DNA of 64,000 nt, from NCBI GenBank assembly GCA_029098505.1, contig JAQXOE010000002.1, positions 48,809 through 112,808 on the forward strand. Reading direction: 5' to 3'. The DNA is from Bacteroidales bacterium. Lineage in GTDB: Bacteria; Bacteroidota; Bacteroidia; Bacteroidales; UBA932. Each line of letters starts with the position of its first letter. Position 1 is the stretch's first letter. The notes beneath the pieces are model-generated. The model saw only the letters and a program-made list of their open reading frames with translations. It ran no database searches and was not told the DNA's origin. A program made the position numbers and the translations under genes. Below, one piece after another: positions 26,390 to 34,802 of this stretch.

Positions 26390-27686
26390 AGGCACCAGTG
26401 CCGAAGAGAAGGTTGAAAACTTCACCGTTGGCAATGACAGGACACTCGACCTTCAGCTGGCAAAATACGATGTACAAGGCTCGAAAGCTCACATCAGGAT
26501 GCTAGAGAGCATAGGTCTTCTCAATACGGATGAACTCGAAAAACTCACTGCAGCTCTGGACCGGATAGCCGCAAGCATAGACAAAGGAGAATTCAGGCTT
26601 GAGGATGACGTCGAGGATATTCATTCCCAGGTCGAGCTGCTGCTTACCAGGGAATTGGGGGAAATGGGAAAGAAGATTCATTCTGGCCGTTCCCGCAACG
26701 ATCAGGTACTCGTGGACATCAAACTCTTCCTGCGCGACCAGCTTACAGACATCAGAGATGAAGTGCTCAGGCTGTTCCAAACGCTTCAGGAGCTAAGCGA
26801 GAAATATAAGGAAGTGCTGCTACCGGGTTACACCCACGCTCAGATTGCTATGCCTTCATCTTTCGGACTTTGGTTCGGGGCATATGCAGAGGCTCTCGTA
26901 AATGATGTCCATATGCTCGGCGCAGCATACAAGGTGGTAAACCGCAATCCCCTGGGCTCAGCCGCAGGATACGGAAACTCCTTCCCTTTGGACCGGCAGA
27001 TGACAACGGAACTGCTTGGATTCGCAAGCCCGGATTATAACAGTATTGCCGCCCAATTGAGCAGGGGCAAAGCCGAAAGGTGCGTCGCTTCGGCGATAGG
27101 CTCGGTGGCGCTGACTCTCAACAAGTTTGCAGCTGATTGCTGTATGTATATGTGTCCAAACTACGGATTCATAAGTTTCCCTGACAATCTCACCACCGGG
27201 TCCAGCATTATGCCGCACAAAAAGAATCCGGACGTATGGGAGATAATGAGAGGCAAGTGCAACCGCATACTTTCAGTAGAGAATGAAATCTCCCTGCTTT
27301 GCAGCAATATGCCTCACGGCTACCATCGTGAATACCAACTGCTTAAGGATATACTCTTCCCTGCCCTCGGGCTGATGCACGAGTGTTTGGATATGGCAGA
27401 TTATATGCTTCACTACATCAGGGTAAATGACAGAGTGCTCGACTCCCCTCTGTATGAATACCTTTTCACAGTAGAGGAAGTCAACAGAAGGACTCTTGCC
27501 GGAACCCCCTTCAGGGAGGCATACAAACAAGTCGGCATTGAAGTCAACGAGGGACGTTTCCACTATGCCGGAACAGATACGGCTGAGCTCAAGGCTTCTG
27601 ACCTGGGGCACACCCACATAGGCAGCATTGGCAAGCTCTGCAACAAGGACATAGCTGAAGAAATGGCTTCCGCAGCCTCCTGGTAG
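26370..27686 (+). CDS. argH: Argininosuccinate lyase
   Basis: A 438-residue member of the fumarase/aspartase superfamily. The signature GSSIMPHKKNPD is intact, with HSGRSRNDQVLVD earlier, and the His of TPLPGYTHAQ-type sequence is seen as LPGYTHAQIAMPS. It splits argininosuccinate to arginine and fumarate, the last step of the pathway. The ATG at 26370 gives MATLWNKGTSAEE; a longer frame inside argE was not used. It is the last gene of the operon and is followed by a strong terminator. Confidence 0.96.
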   Translation: MATLWNKGTSAEEKVENFTVGNDRTLDLQLAKYDVQGSKAHIRMLESIGLLNTDELEKLTAALDRIAASIDKGEFRLEDDVEDIHSQVELLLTRELGEMGKKIHSGRSRNDQVLVDIKLFLRDQLTDIRDEVLRLFQTLQELSEKYKEVLLPGYTHAQIAMPSSFGLWFGAYAEALVNDVHMLGAAYKVVNRNPLGSAAGYGNSFPLDRQMTTELLGFASPDYNSIAAQLSRGKAERCVASAIGSVALTLNKFAADCCMYMCPNYGFISFPDNLTTGSSIMPHKKNPDVWEIMRGKCNRILSVENEISLLCSNMPHGYHREYQLLKDILFPALGLMHECLDMADYMLHYIRVNDRVLDSPLYEYLFTVEEVNRRTLAGTPFREAYKQVGIEVNEGRFHYAGTDTAELKASDLGHTHIGSIGKLCNKDIAEEMASAASW

Positions 27687-27723
27687 TGCTTTTCTGCTTG
27701 GAAAGCTGTAATAACCAATCGAT

Positions 27724-27769
27724 TGAAACGAGTTTTTTCTATTAAATAACACTCGTTTCATTTTTTTTT
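27724..27769 (+). terminator. Terminator of the arginine operon
   Basis: TGAAACGAGT (27724-27733) and ACTCGTTTCA (27751-27760) form a perfect 10-bp stem, followed by nine U residues. It lies 38 bases after argH. Confidence 0.85.
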
Positions 27770-27798
27770 GTTACTTTTCGTTTTTCAAACCGAACAGT

Positions 27799-29703
27799 AT
27801 GCATTCAATACACGACTTGACGCCGGAACAAAGGACAATGTTCGAAGGTCTGGCTACCAAATATTCATCTTTTTGTCTGGTAGACCTTGTAAATGGGGAA
27901 TTTGAGATTATCAAGACGGAGAAATCCATAAGAGAGTACTATAAGAACAAGCCGGAACCTGATTGTGAATTCAGCAGGTATTTTCTACCTTTCATCACAG
28001 TTCAAAACCATCAGATGCTTTGCGAATACACTGATTACAAATTAGTTGCAGGCAAGCTTAGACACGTGGACTACACTCAGACCATCACGGTCAACAGCCG
28101 TCTTAATGTCGGTGTCACCTGCGACATGGAATGGCGCATTGCATCCAGAAACGGGAAAGGTGAGGCTACCCGCGCATTCTTCATAGTCAAGAAAGTCAAC
28201 AGGGAAGAAACCAAATTCAAGAAGACACTCAGGGAAGTTCACGACATAGTCGAGGCTGCCTGGCTCGGAATCTATTATATTGAACTTTTTCACAATGAAC
28301 TGCCGCATTTGAAAGGCAATGACACTATGATGAGACTCATAGGTATGGATACTAGCATGAACTATTCAGAAGAAGAGGCATACGAATCCTGGTTCAAAGG
28401 TATCCCTGCAGAATCAATGCCTTCTGTGAATGCTTCTCTCCAGAAGATGATGCAAGGCAAACACGACGAGAATACTTACAAATGGATACATCCGGAACTC
28501 GGTGAGAGATACGTGCGTTGCGGTGGAGTGGGCCAGAAAATTCCTGGAAAGGGATACATCATAATGGGATACCACACCGATGTCACGGACCAGGTACTGA
28601 GAGAGAAGGAGAATTCCCTTGTTGTAAACGCCTTGGCTGACACTTACCGTTGCCTGTACTATATAGATATCAAATCCCATTCATATACCTCATATGTTAC
28701 AAACGGTTCCATGTTCCGGAAAGATATTCCAAATGCGGGCGACTTCGACACCATAAGGACACTGTTCTGGCACAATCTCGCAAGAAATGATTTCGAGGCA
28801 AAAGTGAAGGACTTCCTGGATTTGAATACAATAGACAACAGATTCGCATACAAGAACAGGCTGACCCTGCAGTTCCTTGACAATGAAGATAAATGGAATG
28901 AACTGAAGATCATAGTCTGTGACCGTGACAGCAATGGAAACGTGAGTCATTTCATCCTGGGACTGAATGACATCGACACCCAAAAACAAGTCGAAGTGAG
29001 AATTCATAACGAACTGAAGCAGAGCAAGGAAGCCATTACACTCAGGACTACCCTGCTCCAGAACATGAGTCACGAAATCAGGACTCCACTGAACGCGATG
29101 TTCGGCTTCTCACAGCTGCTCGGCCAGCCTGAAGGCTTCATAAGCGACAAGGAGAAGGATGAATACATAAATTACATCCACAACAGTTTCAATATGCTTT
29201 CAATGCTCATTGATGACATTCTGGATGTATCAGATGACGAGCACGGCCAGTTCCGCATCAACAAGACGCAAGTAGCTGTGAATGAAATCTGCCGCAGTTC
29301 GCTGCAGATAGCCGAAATCAGGTGCCCGGACAAGGTCAGACTCTATTTCACAACAGAACTTGACGATTCATATTCGATAGTATCTGATGGAAGGCGCATA
29401 CAGCAGGTCCTCATCAACTATCTTACAAATGCCTGCAAACACACATCCGATGGAGAGATACATCTGCACCTGTCTAAGACCGAGAATCCGGGGCACCTGA
29501 CTTTCTCCGTTACAGATACAGGCAGCGGCGTACCTCCTGAGATGGCTCAGGATATTTTTGAGAGATTCAAGAAACTTGACAATATGGTACAGGGCTCCGG
29601 TCTGGGTCTCAACATTTGCAACGTGATCGCTGAAAACCTCAACGGAAGCGTCAAACTGGACACTTCCTATACCGGAGGAGCACGATTCCTGTTCATACTT
29701 TAA
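27799..29703 (+). CDS. Soluble PAS-domain sensor histidine kinase
   Basis: A 634-residue histidine kinase without a signal peptide or transmembrane segment, so it senses a cytoplasmic signal. The N-terminal 400 residues look like two or three PAS-like modules; SHEIRTPLNAMFGFSQLL (near residue 427) is the HisKA phosphorylation site. The ATPase domain has an N box (LINYLTNACKHT), DTGSGVPPE and GSGLGLNIC. There is no receiver domain and no response regulator gene nearby, making it an orphan kinase. It stands alone between the argH terminator and the Trp leader. A -7-like TACTTTTC lies at about 27772 (one mismatch). Confidence 0.88.
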   Translation: MHSIHDLTPEQRTMFEGLATKYSSFCLVDLVNGEFEIIKTEKSIREYYKNKPEPDCEFSRYFLPFITVQNHQMLCEYTDYKLVAGKLRHVDYTQTITVNSRLNVGVTCDMEWRIASRNGKGEATRAFFIVKKVNREETKFKKTLREVHDIVEAAWLGIYYIELFHNELPHLKGNDTMMRLIGMDTSMNYSEEEAYESWFKGIPAESMPSVNASLQKMMQGKHDENTYKWIHPELGERYVRCGGVGQKIPGKGYIIMGYHTDVTDQVLREKENSLVVNALADTYRCLYYIDIKSHSYTSYVTNGSMFRKDIPNAGDFDTIRTLFWHNLARNDFEAKVKDFLDLNTIDNRFAYKNRLTLQFLDNEDKWNELKIIVCDRDSNGNVSHFILGLNDIDTQKQVEVRIHNELKQSKEAITLRTTLLQNMSHEIRTPLNAMFGFSQLLGQPEGFISDKEKDEYINYIHNSFNMLSMLIDDILDVSDDEHGQFRINKTQVAVNEICRSSLQIAEIRCPDKVRLYFTTELDDSYSIVSDGRRIQQVLINYLTNACKHTSDGEIHLHLSKTENPGHLTFSVTDTGSGVPPEMAQDIFERFKKLDNMVQGSGLGLNICNVIAENLNGSVKLDTSYTGGARFLFIL

Positions 29704-29730
29704 AAAATTCATAAAATCTTTTTAAAAGTC

Positions 29731-29761
29731 TTGCATTTTCAATTTTTGTTATCCATATTTG
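29731..29761 (+). promoter_or_regulatory. Promoter of the Trp leader and trpB2
   Basis: TTG (29731-29733), 20-base spacer, CATATTTG (29754-29761), one mismatch to TAnnTTTG. It is 21 bases upstream of the leader peptide ATG and overlaps nothing else. Confidence 0.65.
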
Positions 29762-29782
29762 CCTAAGACACACGTAGTAATT

Positions 29783-29839
29783 ATGATGAATATCAACAAA
29801 TATTGGTGGTGGTGCCCTTTACAGCTGAAATGGTCGTAA
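29783..29839 (+). CDS. trpL: Trp attenuator leader peptide
   Basis: An 18-codon frame encodes MMNINKYWWWCPLQLKWS and stops at 29837. Three consecutive Trp codons (29804-29812) and a fourth at 29831 are strongly non-random. The TGGTGGTGG stretch can pair with CUGCCGCC at 29846-29853 (8 pairs, 3 wobbles). GGUUCU at 29842-29847 can instead pair with AGGACU at 29873-29878, the proximal arm of the terminator. A ribosome stalled on the Trp codons would therefore free the antiterminator. This is a textbook attenuation layout in front of a Trp synthase beta gene. The symbol trpL is by analogy. Confidence 0.85.
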   Translation: MMNINKYWWWCPLQLKWS

Positions 29840-29872
29840 AAGGTTCTGCCGCCGTATATTGCAGTGATATAT

Positions 29873-29911
29873 AGGACTCAGCCGGATTACGACTGGGTCC
29901 TTTCTTTTTTT
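29873..29911 (+). terminator. Attenuator terminator before trpB2
   Basis: AGGACTCAG (29873-29881) and CTGGGTCCT (29893-29901) form a 9-bp stem with one G-U pair, followed by a U-rich tract to 29911. It lies 36 bases before the trpB ATG. Confidence 0.85.
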
Positions 29912-29946
29912 GCTAATTCCAAAACAACCAATTAATAAACATTACT

Positions 29947-31320
29947 ATGGAAAAGAAAATTCCTTACAAAATCTACCTTGAAGAAAACGAGATTCCAAGA
30001 CAATGGTATAATGTCCGCGCGGATATGAAGAACAAGCCGGCACCGCTTCTCAATCCTGCCACCCTCCAGCCTCTTACCGTAGAAGATCTCAATCCGATTT
30101 TCTGCGAAGAGCTCAACAAGATGGAACTTGACAATGACACCAGATATTTCGACATCCCTAAAGAGGTGCTCGACTTCTACAAAATGTACCGTCCTTCCCC
30201 TCTGGTAAGGGCATACTTCCTTGAGAAAGCTCTCGACACCCCGGCCAAGATTTACTACAAGTTTGAGGGAAACAACACCTCAGGCAGCCACAAGCTTAAT
30301 TCTGCTATTGCACAGGCATACTATGCCAAAAAGCAGGGACTGAAGGGAATCACCACCGAAACAGGAGCAGGACAATGGGGAACCGCACTGAGTATGGCCA
30401 GTGCATACTTCGGACTTGACTGCAAAGTCTTTATGGTAAAGTGTTCATATGAGCAGAAACCTTTCCGCCGTGAGGTTATGCGTACCTTCGGAGCCAATGT
30501 TACTCCTTCACCTTCCAATACCACTGCCGTGGGACGCAAGATCCTTGAGGAGCATCCGGGAACGACCGGAAGTCTCGGCTGCGCAATCTCAGAAGCCGTG
30601 GAAACGGCTGTGAGCAACGAGGGCTACAGATATGTGCTCGGTTCCGTGCTGAACCAGGTGCTCATCCATCAGTCAATCATAGGCCAGGAAGTCCAGACAG
30701 CACTGAAGAAATACGACATCAAGCCAGACATCCTTATCGCCTGCACAGGCGGAGGTTCGAATCTGGGAGGTTTTGCCGCTCCATTTATGGGTGAGATGCT
30801 TCGCGGAGAGGCTGACTACAAAATCATAGCTGCGGAACCTGCATCGTGTCCAAGCTTTACCAAGGGAAAATTTGCATACGATTTCTGCGATACAGGCAGA
30901 ATCTGTCCTTTGGCCAAGATGTATACTCTTGGAAGTCAGTTCATTCCATCTGCGAACCACGCCGGAGGTCTCCGTTTCCACGGAATGAGCACCATACTTT
31001 CACAGCTTTATCACGATGGACTTTTCGAGTGCCGTGCCGTTGAGCAGACCGATGTATTCAAGGCTGCAGTCACTTTCGCCCGCGCTGAAGGAACACTTCC
31101 GGCTCCAGAGAGCAGCCACGCCATCAAGGTGGCAATAGACGAAGCCCTCAAGTGCAAGGAAACGGGCGAGGCCAAGACCATAGTTTTCAACCTTTCAGGA
31201 ACTGGATACTTCGACCTTGTCGCATACGAAAAGTACAATACTGGAGTTATGACTGACGAAACACCTTCTGACGAGACCATTGCCGAGTATCTCTCACAGC
31301 TTCCAAAGCTTGATCTCTAA
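29947..31320 (+). CDS. trpB: Tryptophan synthase beta chain-like protein, TrpB2 type
   Basis: A 457-residue fold-type II PLP enzyme of the longer TrpB2 class, which often occurs without TrpA. The PLP lysine is in NNTSGSHKLNSAIAQ (near residue 113), ETGAGQWGTALS is the catalytic loop, and CTGGGSNLGG binds the phosphate. TrpB2 joins indole and serine to tryptophan; the class lacks some contacts for TrpA, and no trpA is adjacent. The Trp leader upstream supports a genuine role in tryptophan synthesis. It ends 10 bases from the convergent ATP-grasp gene. Confidence 0.93.
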   Translation: MEKKIPYKIYLEENEIPRQWYNVRADMKNKPAPLLNPATLQPLTVEDLNPIFCEELNKMELDNDTRYFDIPKEVLDFYKMYRPSPLVRAYFLEKALDTPAKIYYKFEGNNTSGSHKLNSAIAQAYYAKKQGLKGITTETGAGQWGTALSMASAYFGLDCKVFMVKCSYEQKPFRREVMRTFGANVTPSPSNTTAVGRKILEEHPGTTGSLGCAISEAVETAVSNEGYRYVLGSVLNQVLIHQSIIGQEVQTALKKYDIKPDILIACTGGGSNLGGFAAPFMGEMLRGEADYKIIAAEPASCPSFTKGKFAYDFCDTGRICPLAKMYTLGSQFIPSANHAGGLRFHGMSTILSQLYHDGLFECRAVEQTDVFKAAVTFARAEGTLPAPESSHAIKVAIDEALKCKETGEAKTIVFNLSGTGYFDLVAYEKYNTGVMTDETPSDETIAEYLSQLPKLDL

Positions 31321-31330
31321 GAGAAAACTT

Positions 31331-32218
31331 TCATCTACGCCTCCGGGCCAGCAAGGGACTGTCCACACTGTACTTCCCTGCCCTGAAACGGATGGATTCA
31401 GAATCAAGGCTTTGACCGGTCGCAAGTTCCCACCAAAGGAAAGGCTGGTCAAAGCCGCTTTGTATCTGAGTGGCGACGCCTCCCGAGAAACGGGGGTTGC
31501 ACTCCAGAAAATAGGCGCGGCCGTCTCTACCAATGCGAAAATCCACTCCGCAAACTCCCTGAAAATCAATATATTCCAGAATCCTGCGAGTCATTGCCAC
31601 AAGTTCCGGCGCGACTATGCTCTTGCGAAGTATGGAACTGCCTTTGCGACGGGGCAATATTGTCCTGTACGCGGAGCCATAGAAAAAAGTGCCCCAACGC
31701 AGCGCATCCACCGAACAGTCCCAGCCATCGATATACTCCATCACCAGCGCAGATGATCGGCCGGATGTCGCCAGAAGATGCTCCAATGCCGTTCTGTCCT
31801 TCGGGAAATAAACTCCGGAGCCTCCAAGACCCTTGGAACGCTTGAACACCACGGGATAGCGTTCTATCTGTTCGGGAGAAGAGTACAACTCCGGCAAGGG
31901 CAGTCCAAGTTCAGATGCGAGAGCAACGGAGCTGATTTTATTGTCCAGGAGTTCTATTTTTTCGAGGCTGTCAATAGGAGCAATTACCCCTGGAGGAAGG
32001 CAGTCAAGCCTCGAGGCAAGGATCTCGGGATGAAAGACAGGCAGCACCACTCCAGCACCCGACTCCTCGAGCAAGCGAAGGAAGCCGCTGTCATCAGCCT
32101 TCACAGGGGAAAGGAGCACTCTGATGCCCTTACGCTCAAGACTGCGGCGGACAGCGTCCCCCACCTTGCCTTCAGCCTCCAACAGCATAACTGTCTTTTT
32201 GTCAGTTTGAAATCTCAT
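31331..32218 (-). CDS. ATP-grasp domain protein of unknown substrate
   Basis: A 295-residue protein. Residues 1-95 look like a Rossmann-type pre-ATP-grasp domain; residues 100-270 are an ATP-grasp fold with VVFKRSKGLGGSGVYF (glycine-rich loop), LVMEYIDGWDCSVDAL and GVDFRIGRDGRAYFLECNPRFSGG (Mg-binding Glu and Asn). It resembles carbamoyl-phosphate synthase-like and D-Ala-D-Ala ligase-like enzymes that join a carboxylate to an amine. No partner gene in the neighbourhood hints at the substrate. It is a single gene behind a promoter at 32239. Confidence 0.8.
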   Translation of the reverse strand: MRFQTDKKTVMLLEAEGKVGDAVRRSLERKGIRVLLSPVKADDSGFLRLLEESGAGVVLPVFHPEILASRLDCLPPGVIAPIDSLEKIELLDNKISSVALASELGLPLPELYSSPEQIERYPVVFKRSKGLGGSGVYFPKDRTALEHLLATSGRSSALVMEYIDGWDCSVDALRWGTFFYGSAYRTILPRRKGSSILRKSIVAPELVAMTRRILEYIDFQGVCGVDFRIGRDGRAYFLECNPRFSGGVATQIQSGFDQPFLWWELATGQSLDSESIRFRAGKYSVDSPLLARRRR

Positions 32219-32238
32219 TGCCAGCTCTTTTTTCCCCG

Positions 32239-32246
32239 CAAAGATA
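32239..32246 (-). promoter_or_regulatory. -7 promoter element for the ATP-grasp gene
   Basis: The minus strand reads TATCTTTG, a full match to TAnnTTTG, 20 bases before the ATG at 32218. No -33 TTG at the usual distance. Confidence 0.5.
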
Positions 32247-32342
32247 AGCTTTGTGCCCGAATGTCAGAAAGCAGCTCTCGCATATTTTTTGCAGGCGAGG
32301 AACCAGGCCGCGACCGTTGCGGCACCAAAACAGACCGGAACC

Positions 32343-33722
32343 ATGAACAAATTTTCAGCATATCTCCGCTCGATATTGAGCATGTCAGATCAGATTGACA
32401 CTGAAAGCGCAAGCATTTCAATCAAGAAAAACATATATTTCAGAGGACCGAACGTCATAATTCTCATCTGCGCCATCGTTATCGCATCGATAGGTTTGAA
32501 CGTCAACTCCATCCCTGTCATCATAGGCGCGATGCTCATTTCCCCTCTTATGGGACCTATCATCGGCTTCGGACTCGGTCTCGGCACCAATGATACCGAT
32601 TTGCTGAAGAATGCCTTGAAAAACTTCCTTGTAATGGTCATTGTGTCCATATTGGCTTCCACGCTGTACTTCATCGTATCGCCTCTTACCTTGGAGCATC
32701 CGACAGAACTCCTCGCCAGGACCAATCCTACCATTTACGATGTACTCATCGCCTTTGCCGGAGGTATAGCCGGAATGGTGGAGACCTGCCGTAAGGAAAG
32801 GGGTGTGGTGCTGAGCGGAGTAGCCATTGCCACTGCCTTGATGCCGCCGCTCTGTACAGTCGGCTACAGCATTGCCAATCTGGATTTCAGCAGTTTCATC
32901 GGAGCCCTGTATCTCTTTATGATTAACTGTATCTTCATTGCTCTCGCGACCTTCCTGACCACCAAATACCTGTCCTTCCCTGTCGTGAAGCTGGAAGATG
33001 CAAAACTTGACAAGCGCCGCACCAGGACCATTGCCTTCCTAATGCTCGTCATCATAGTCCCGAGCATTCTTTCCGCCATCAAGGTAGTAAAAGAGAGCAA
33101 TTTCAACCGCTATGCGGCGATGATAGTCTCCGAAAACAAGAGCATAGGAAAGAGTTACATATACGACCATAAGACCAACCTTTCCAGCAAACCTGCCACC
33201 ATCGAGCTCTTTATGGCCGGAGAGTTGCTTGACGATCTCCAGAAGGAAAGAATCTATCAAAGCGCCGAAAACCACGGCATAACCCGTTCACAAATTGTTT
33301 TCAGGGAGGATGCCGCCATTCAGAACGTGCCTATCTCGGATGAAGAGATAGTAAGAAGCATATACGAACAGAACGAGAAACGCCTACAGGCAAGAGAAGA
33401 GACCATCAAGGAACTTGAAATGGAGCTTGATGCCTACAGGTCCAAAGAAATGCCGGTTTCACTCATTGCCCGTGAACTGGGCGCACAATACAGCAATGTA
33501 ACAGGCGTTGTTCTGACCCGGGGCCAAAGTTCAATGCTGGAATCGGATGCTACCAAGGAGGAAATCATAGCCATAGTCTACAGCAAACCTCTACTGAACA
33601 GCAGCTCGATTGAGACAATAGAAAACTGGCTGAAAATACGTCTCGGATCGTCCAATGTGAACATCATCAACAAACCTACACCGAAGGTTGAAGAAATGCA
33701 GCCTGCATTGGATACTCAGTAA
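32343..33722 (+). CDS. DUF389 family membrane protein
   Basis: A 459-residue protein whose first 270 residues hold about six to seven transmembrane segments with the family-typical MLISPLMGPIIGFGLGLG and GVAIATALMPPLCTVGY. The C-terminal 190 residues are soluble, with a coiled coil (about 345-380) followed by an alpha/beta domain. The family is widespread; its transport or sensory function is not established. The ATG at 32343 is chosen because the 30 residues before it are hydrophilic and not conserved-looking. Divergent from the ATP-grasp gene. Confidence 0.82.
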   Translation: MNKFSAYLRSILSMSDQIDTESASISIKKNIYFRGPNVIILICAIVIASIGLNVNSIPVIIGAMLISPLMGPIIGFGLGLGTNDTDLLKNALKNFLVMVIVSILASTLYFIVSPLTLEHPTELLARTNPTIYDVLIAFAGGIAGMVETCRKERGVVLSGVAIATALMPPLCTVGYSIANLDFSSFIGALYLFMINCIFIALATFLTTKYLSFPVVKLEDAKLDKRRTRTIAFLMLVIIVPSILSAIKVVKESNFNRYAAMIVSENKSIGKSYIYDHKTNLSSKPATIELFMAGELLDDLQKERIYQSAENHGITRSQIVFREDAAIQNVPISDEEIVRSIYEQNEKRLQAREETIKELEMELDAYRSKEMPVSLIARELGAQYSNVTGVVLTRGQSSMLESDATKEEIIAIVYSKPLLNSSSIETIENWLKIRLGSSNVNIINKPTPKVEEMQPALDTQ

Positions 33723-33777
33723 AACGATAAAGAACAATATGTGGAATAAGTTGTTGATAAATGCACCTTTCGTTTCA

Positions 33778-33808
33778 TTGCACATCCCGATTTTAGGATG
33801 TATATTTG
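33778..33808 (+). promoter_or_regulatory. Promoter of the purine operon
   Basis: TTG (33778-33780), 20-base spacer, TATATTTG (33801-33808): perfect consensus. It is 29 bases upstream of purC. I see no PurR box or purine riboswitch in the short leader. Confidence 0.75.
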
Positions 33809-33837
33809 TGACTTGTTAGTAAAATTCCACTTACATA

Positions 33838-34779
33838 ATGAAAGCCATTGTTAACACCGATTTCCACTTTGAAGGACAGAAGGGAAAGTATGTCGGTAAG
33901 GTCCGTGATGTCTATGACATCGATGACAAGTATCTAGTTATGGTCGTTTCAGACCGCATCTCCGCATTTGACGTAGTGCTTCCGGAGGGCATCCCATATA
34001 AGGGACAGGTTCTGAACCGCATTGCAGCACGCTTCCTGGACGCAACAGCGGATATACTTCCGAACTGGAAGATTGCAGTTCCGGATCCAAATGTCACCGT
34101 CGGCTACAAGTGCGAGCCTTTCAAAGTCGAGATGGTCATCCGCGGTTACCTCGCAGGTCACGCCTGGAGAGAGTACAAGGCCGGCAAGCGCACACTCTGC
34201 GGTGTTGAGCTCCCTGACGGGATGGTTGAGAACCAGAAGTTTCCTACACCTATCATCACCCCTACATCGAAGGCTGCAGAAGGTCACGATGAGGACATCA
34301 GCAAGGAAGATGTAATAGCAATGGGCATTGCCACAAGGGAAGAGTATGAGCAGCTTGAGAAATACACCCGTGCCATCTTTGAGAGAGGAACGGAAATCGC
34401 TGCAAAGCAGGGGCTCATTCTGGTCGATACCAAATATGAGTTCGGAAAGAAGGACGGTAAGATATACCTGATGGACGAAATCCATACCCCTGATTCTTCA
34501 CGCTACTTCTACGCTGACGGATATGAGGAGAGATTGGCGAAAGGCGAACATCAGAAGCAGCTTTCCAAGGAGTTCGTACGTGAGTGGCTGATGGCCAACG
34601 GCTTTCAGGGGCTGGAGGGACAGAAGGTTCCGGAAATGACTCCAGAGATAGTCAAAGGTATCACCGACAGATATGTCGAACTTTATGAGAATATAGTTGG
34701 AGAGCCTTTCACCCGTGAGGAGTACACCGTCGAACAGATGGAGAAGAACGTAGCGGATTGTCTATCCAAACTGAAGTAG
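33838..34779 (+). CDS. purC: SAICAR synthetase (phosphoribosylaminoimidazole-succinocarboxamide synthase)
   Basis: A 313-residue PurC of the longer, eukaryote/Bacteroidota-like class. [32 protein letters not shown] is the ATP-binding start (cited in part), [14 protein letters not shown] and [13 protein letters not shown] are signature segments. It condenses CAIR and aspartate with ATP. First gene of the purine operon; 23 bases to the PurF-like gene. Confidence 0.96.
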   Translation: MKAIVNTDFHFEGQKGKYVGKVRDVYDIDDKYLVMVVSDRISAFDVVLPEGIPYKGQVLNRIAARFLDATADILPNWKIAVPDPNVTVGYKCEPFKVEMVIRGYLAGHAWREYKAGKRTLCGVELPDGMVENQKFPTPIITPTSKAAEGHDEDISKEDVIAMGIATREEYEQLEKYTRAIFERGTEIAAKQGLILVDTKYEFGKKDGKIYLMDEIHTPDSSRYFYADGYEERLAKGEHQKQLSKEFVREWLMANGFQGLEGQKVPEMTPEIVKGITDRYVELYENIVGEPFTREEYTVEQMEKNVADCLSKLK

Positions 34780-34802
34780 TGACCTGTAACTGATATTGGA
34801 CA

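Noticed and set aside
31280..32398. Plus-strand frames opposite the ATP-grasp gene
   Set aside because: They are shadows of the minus-strand gene; no domain is visible.
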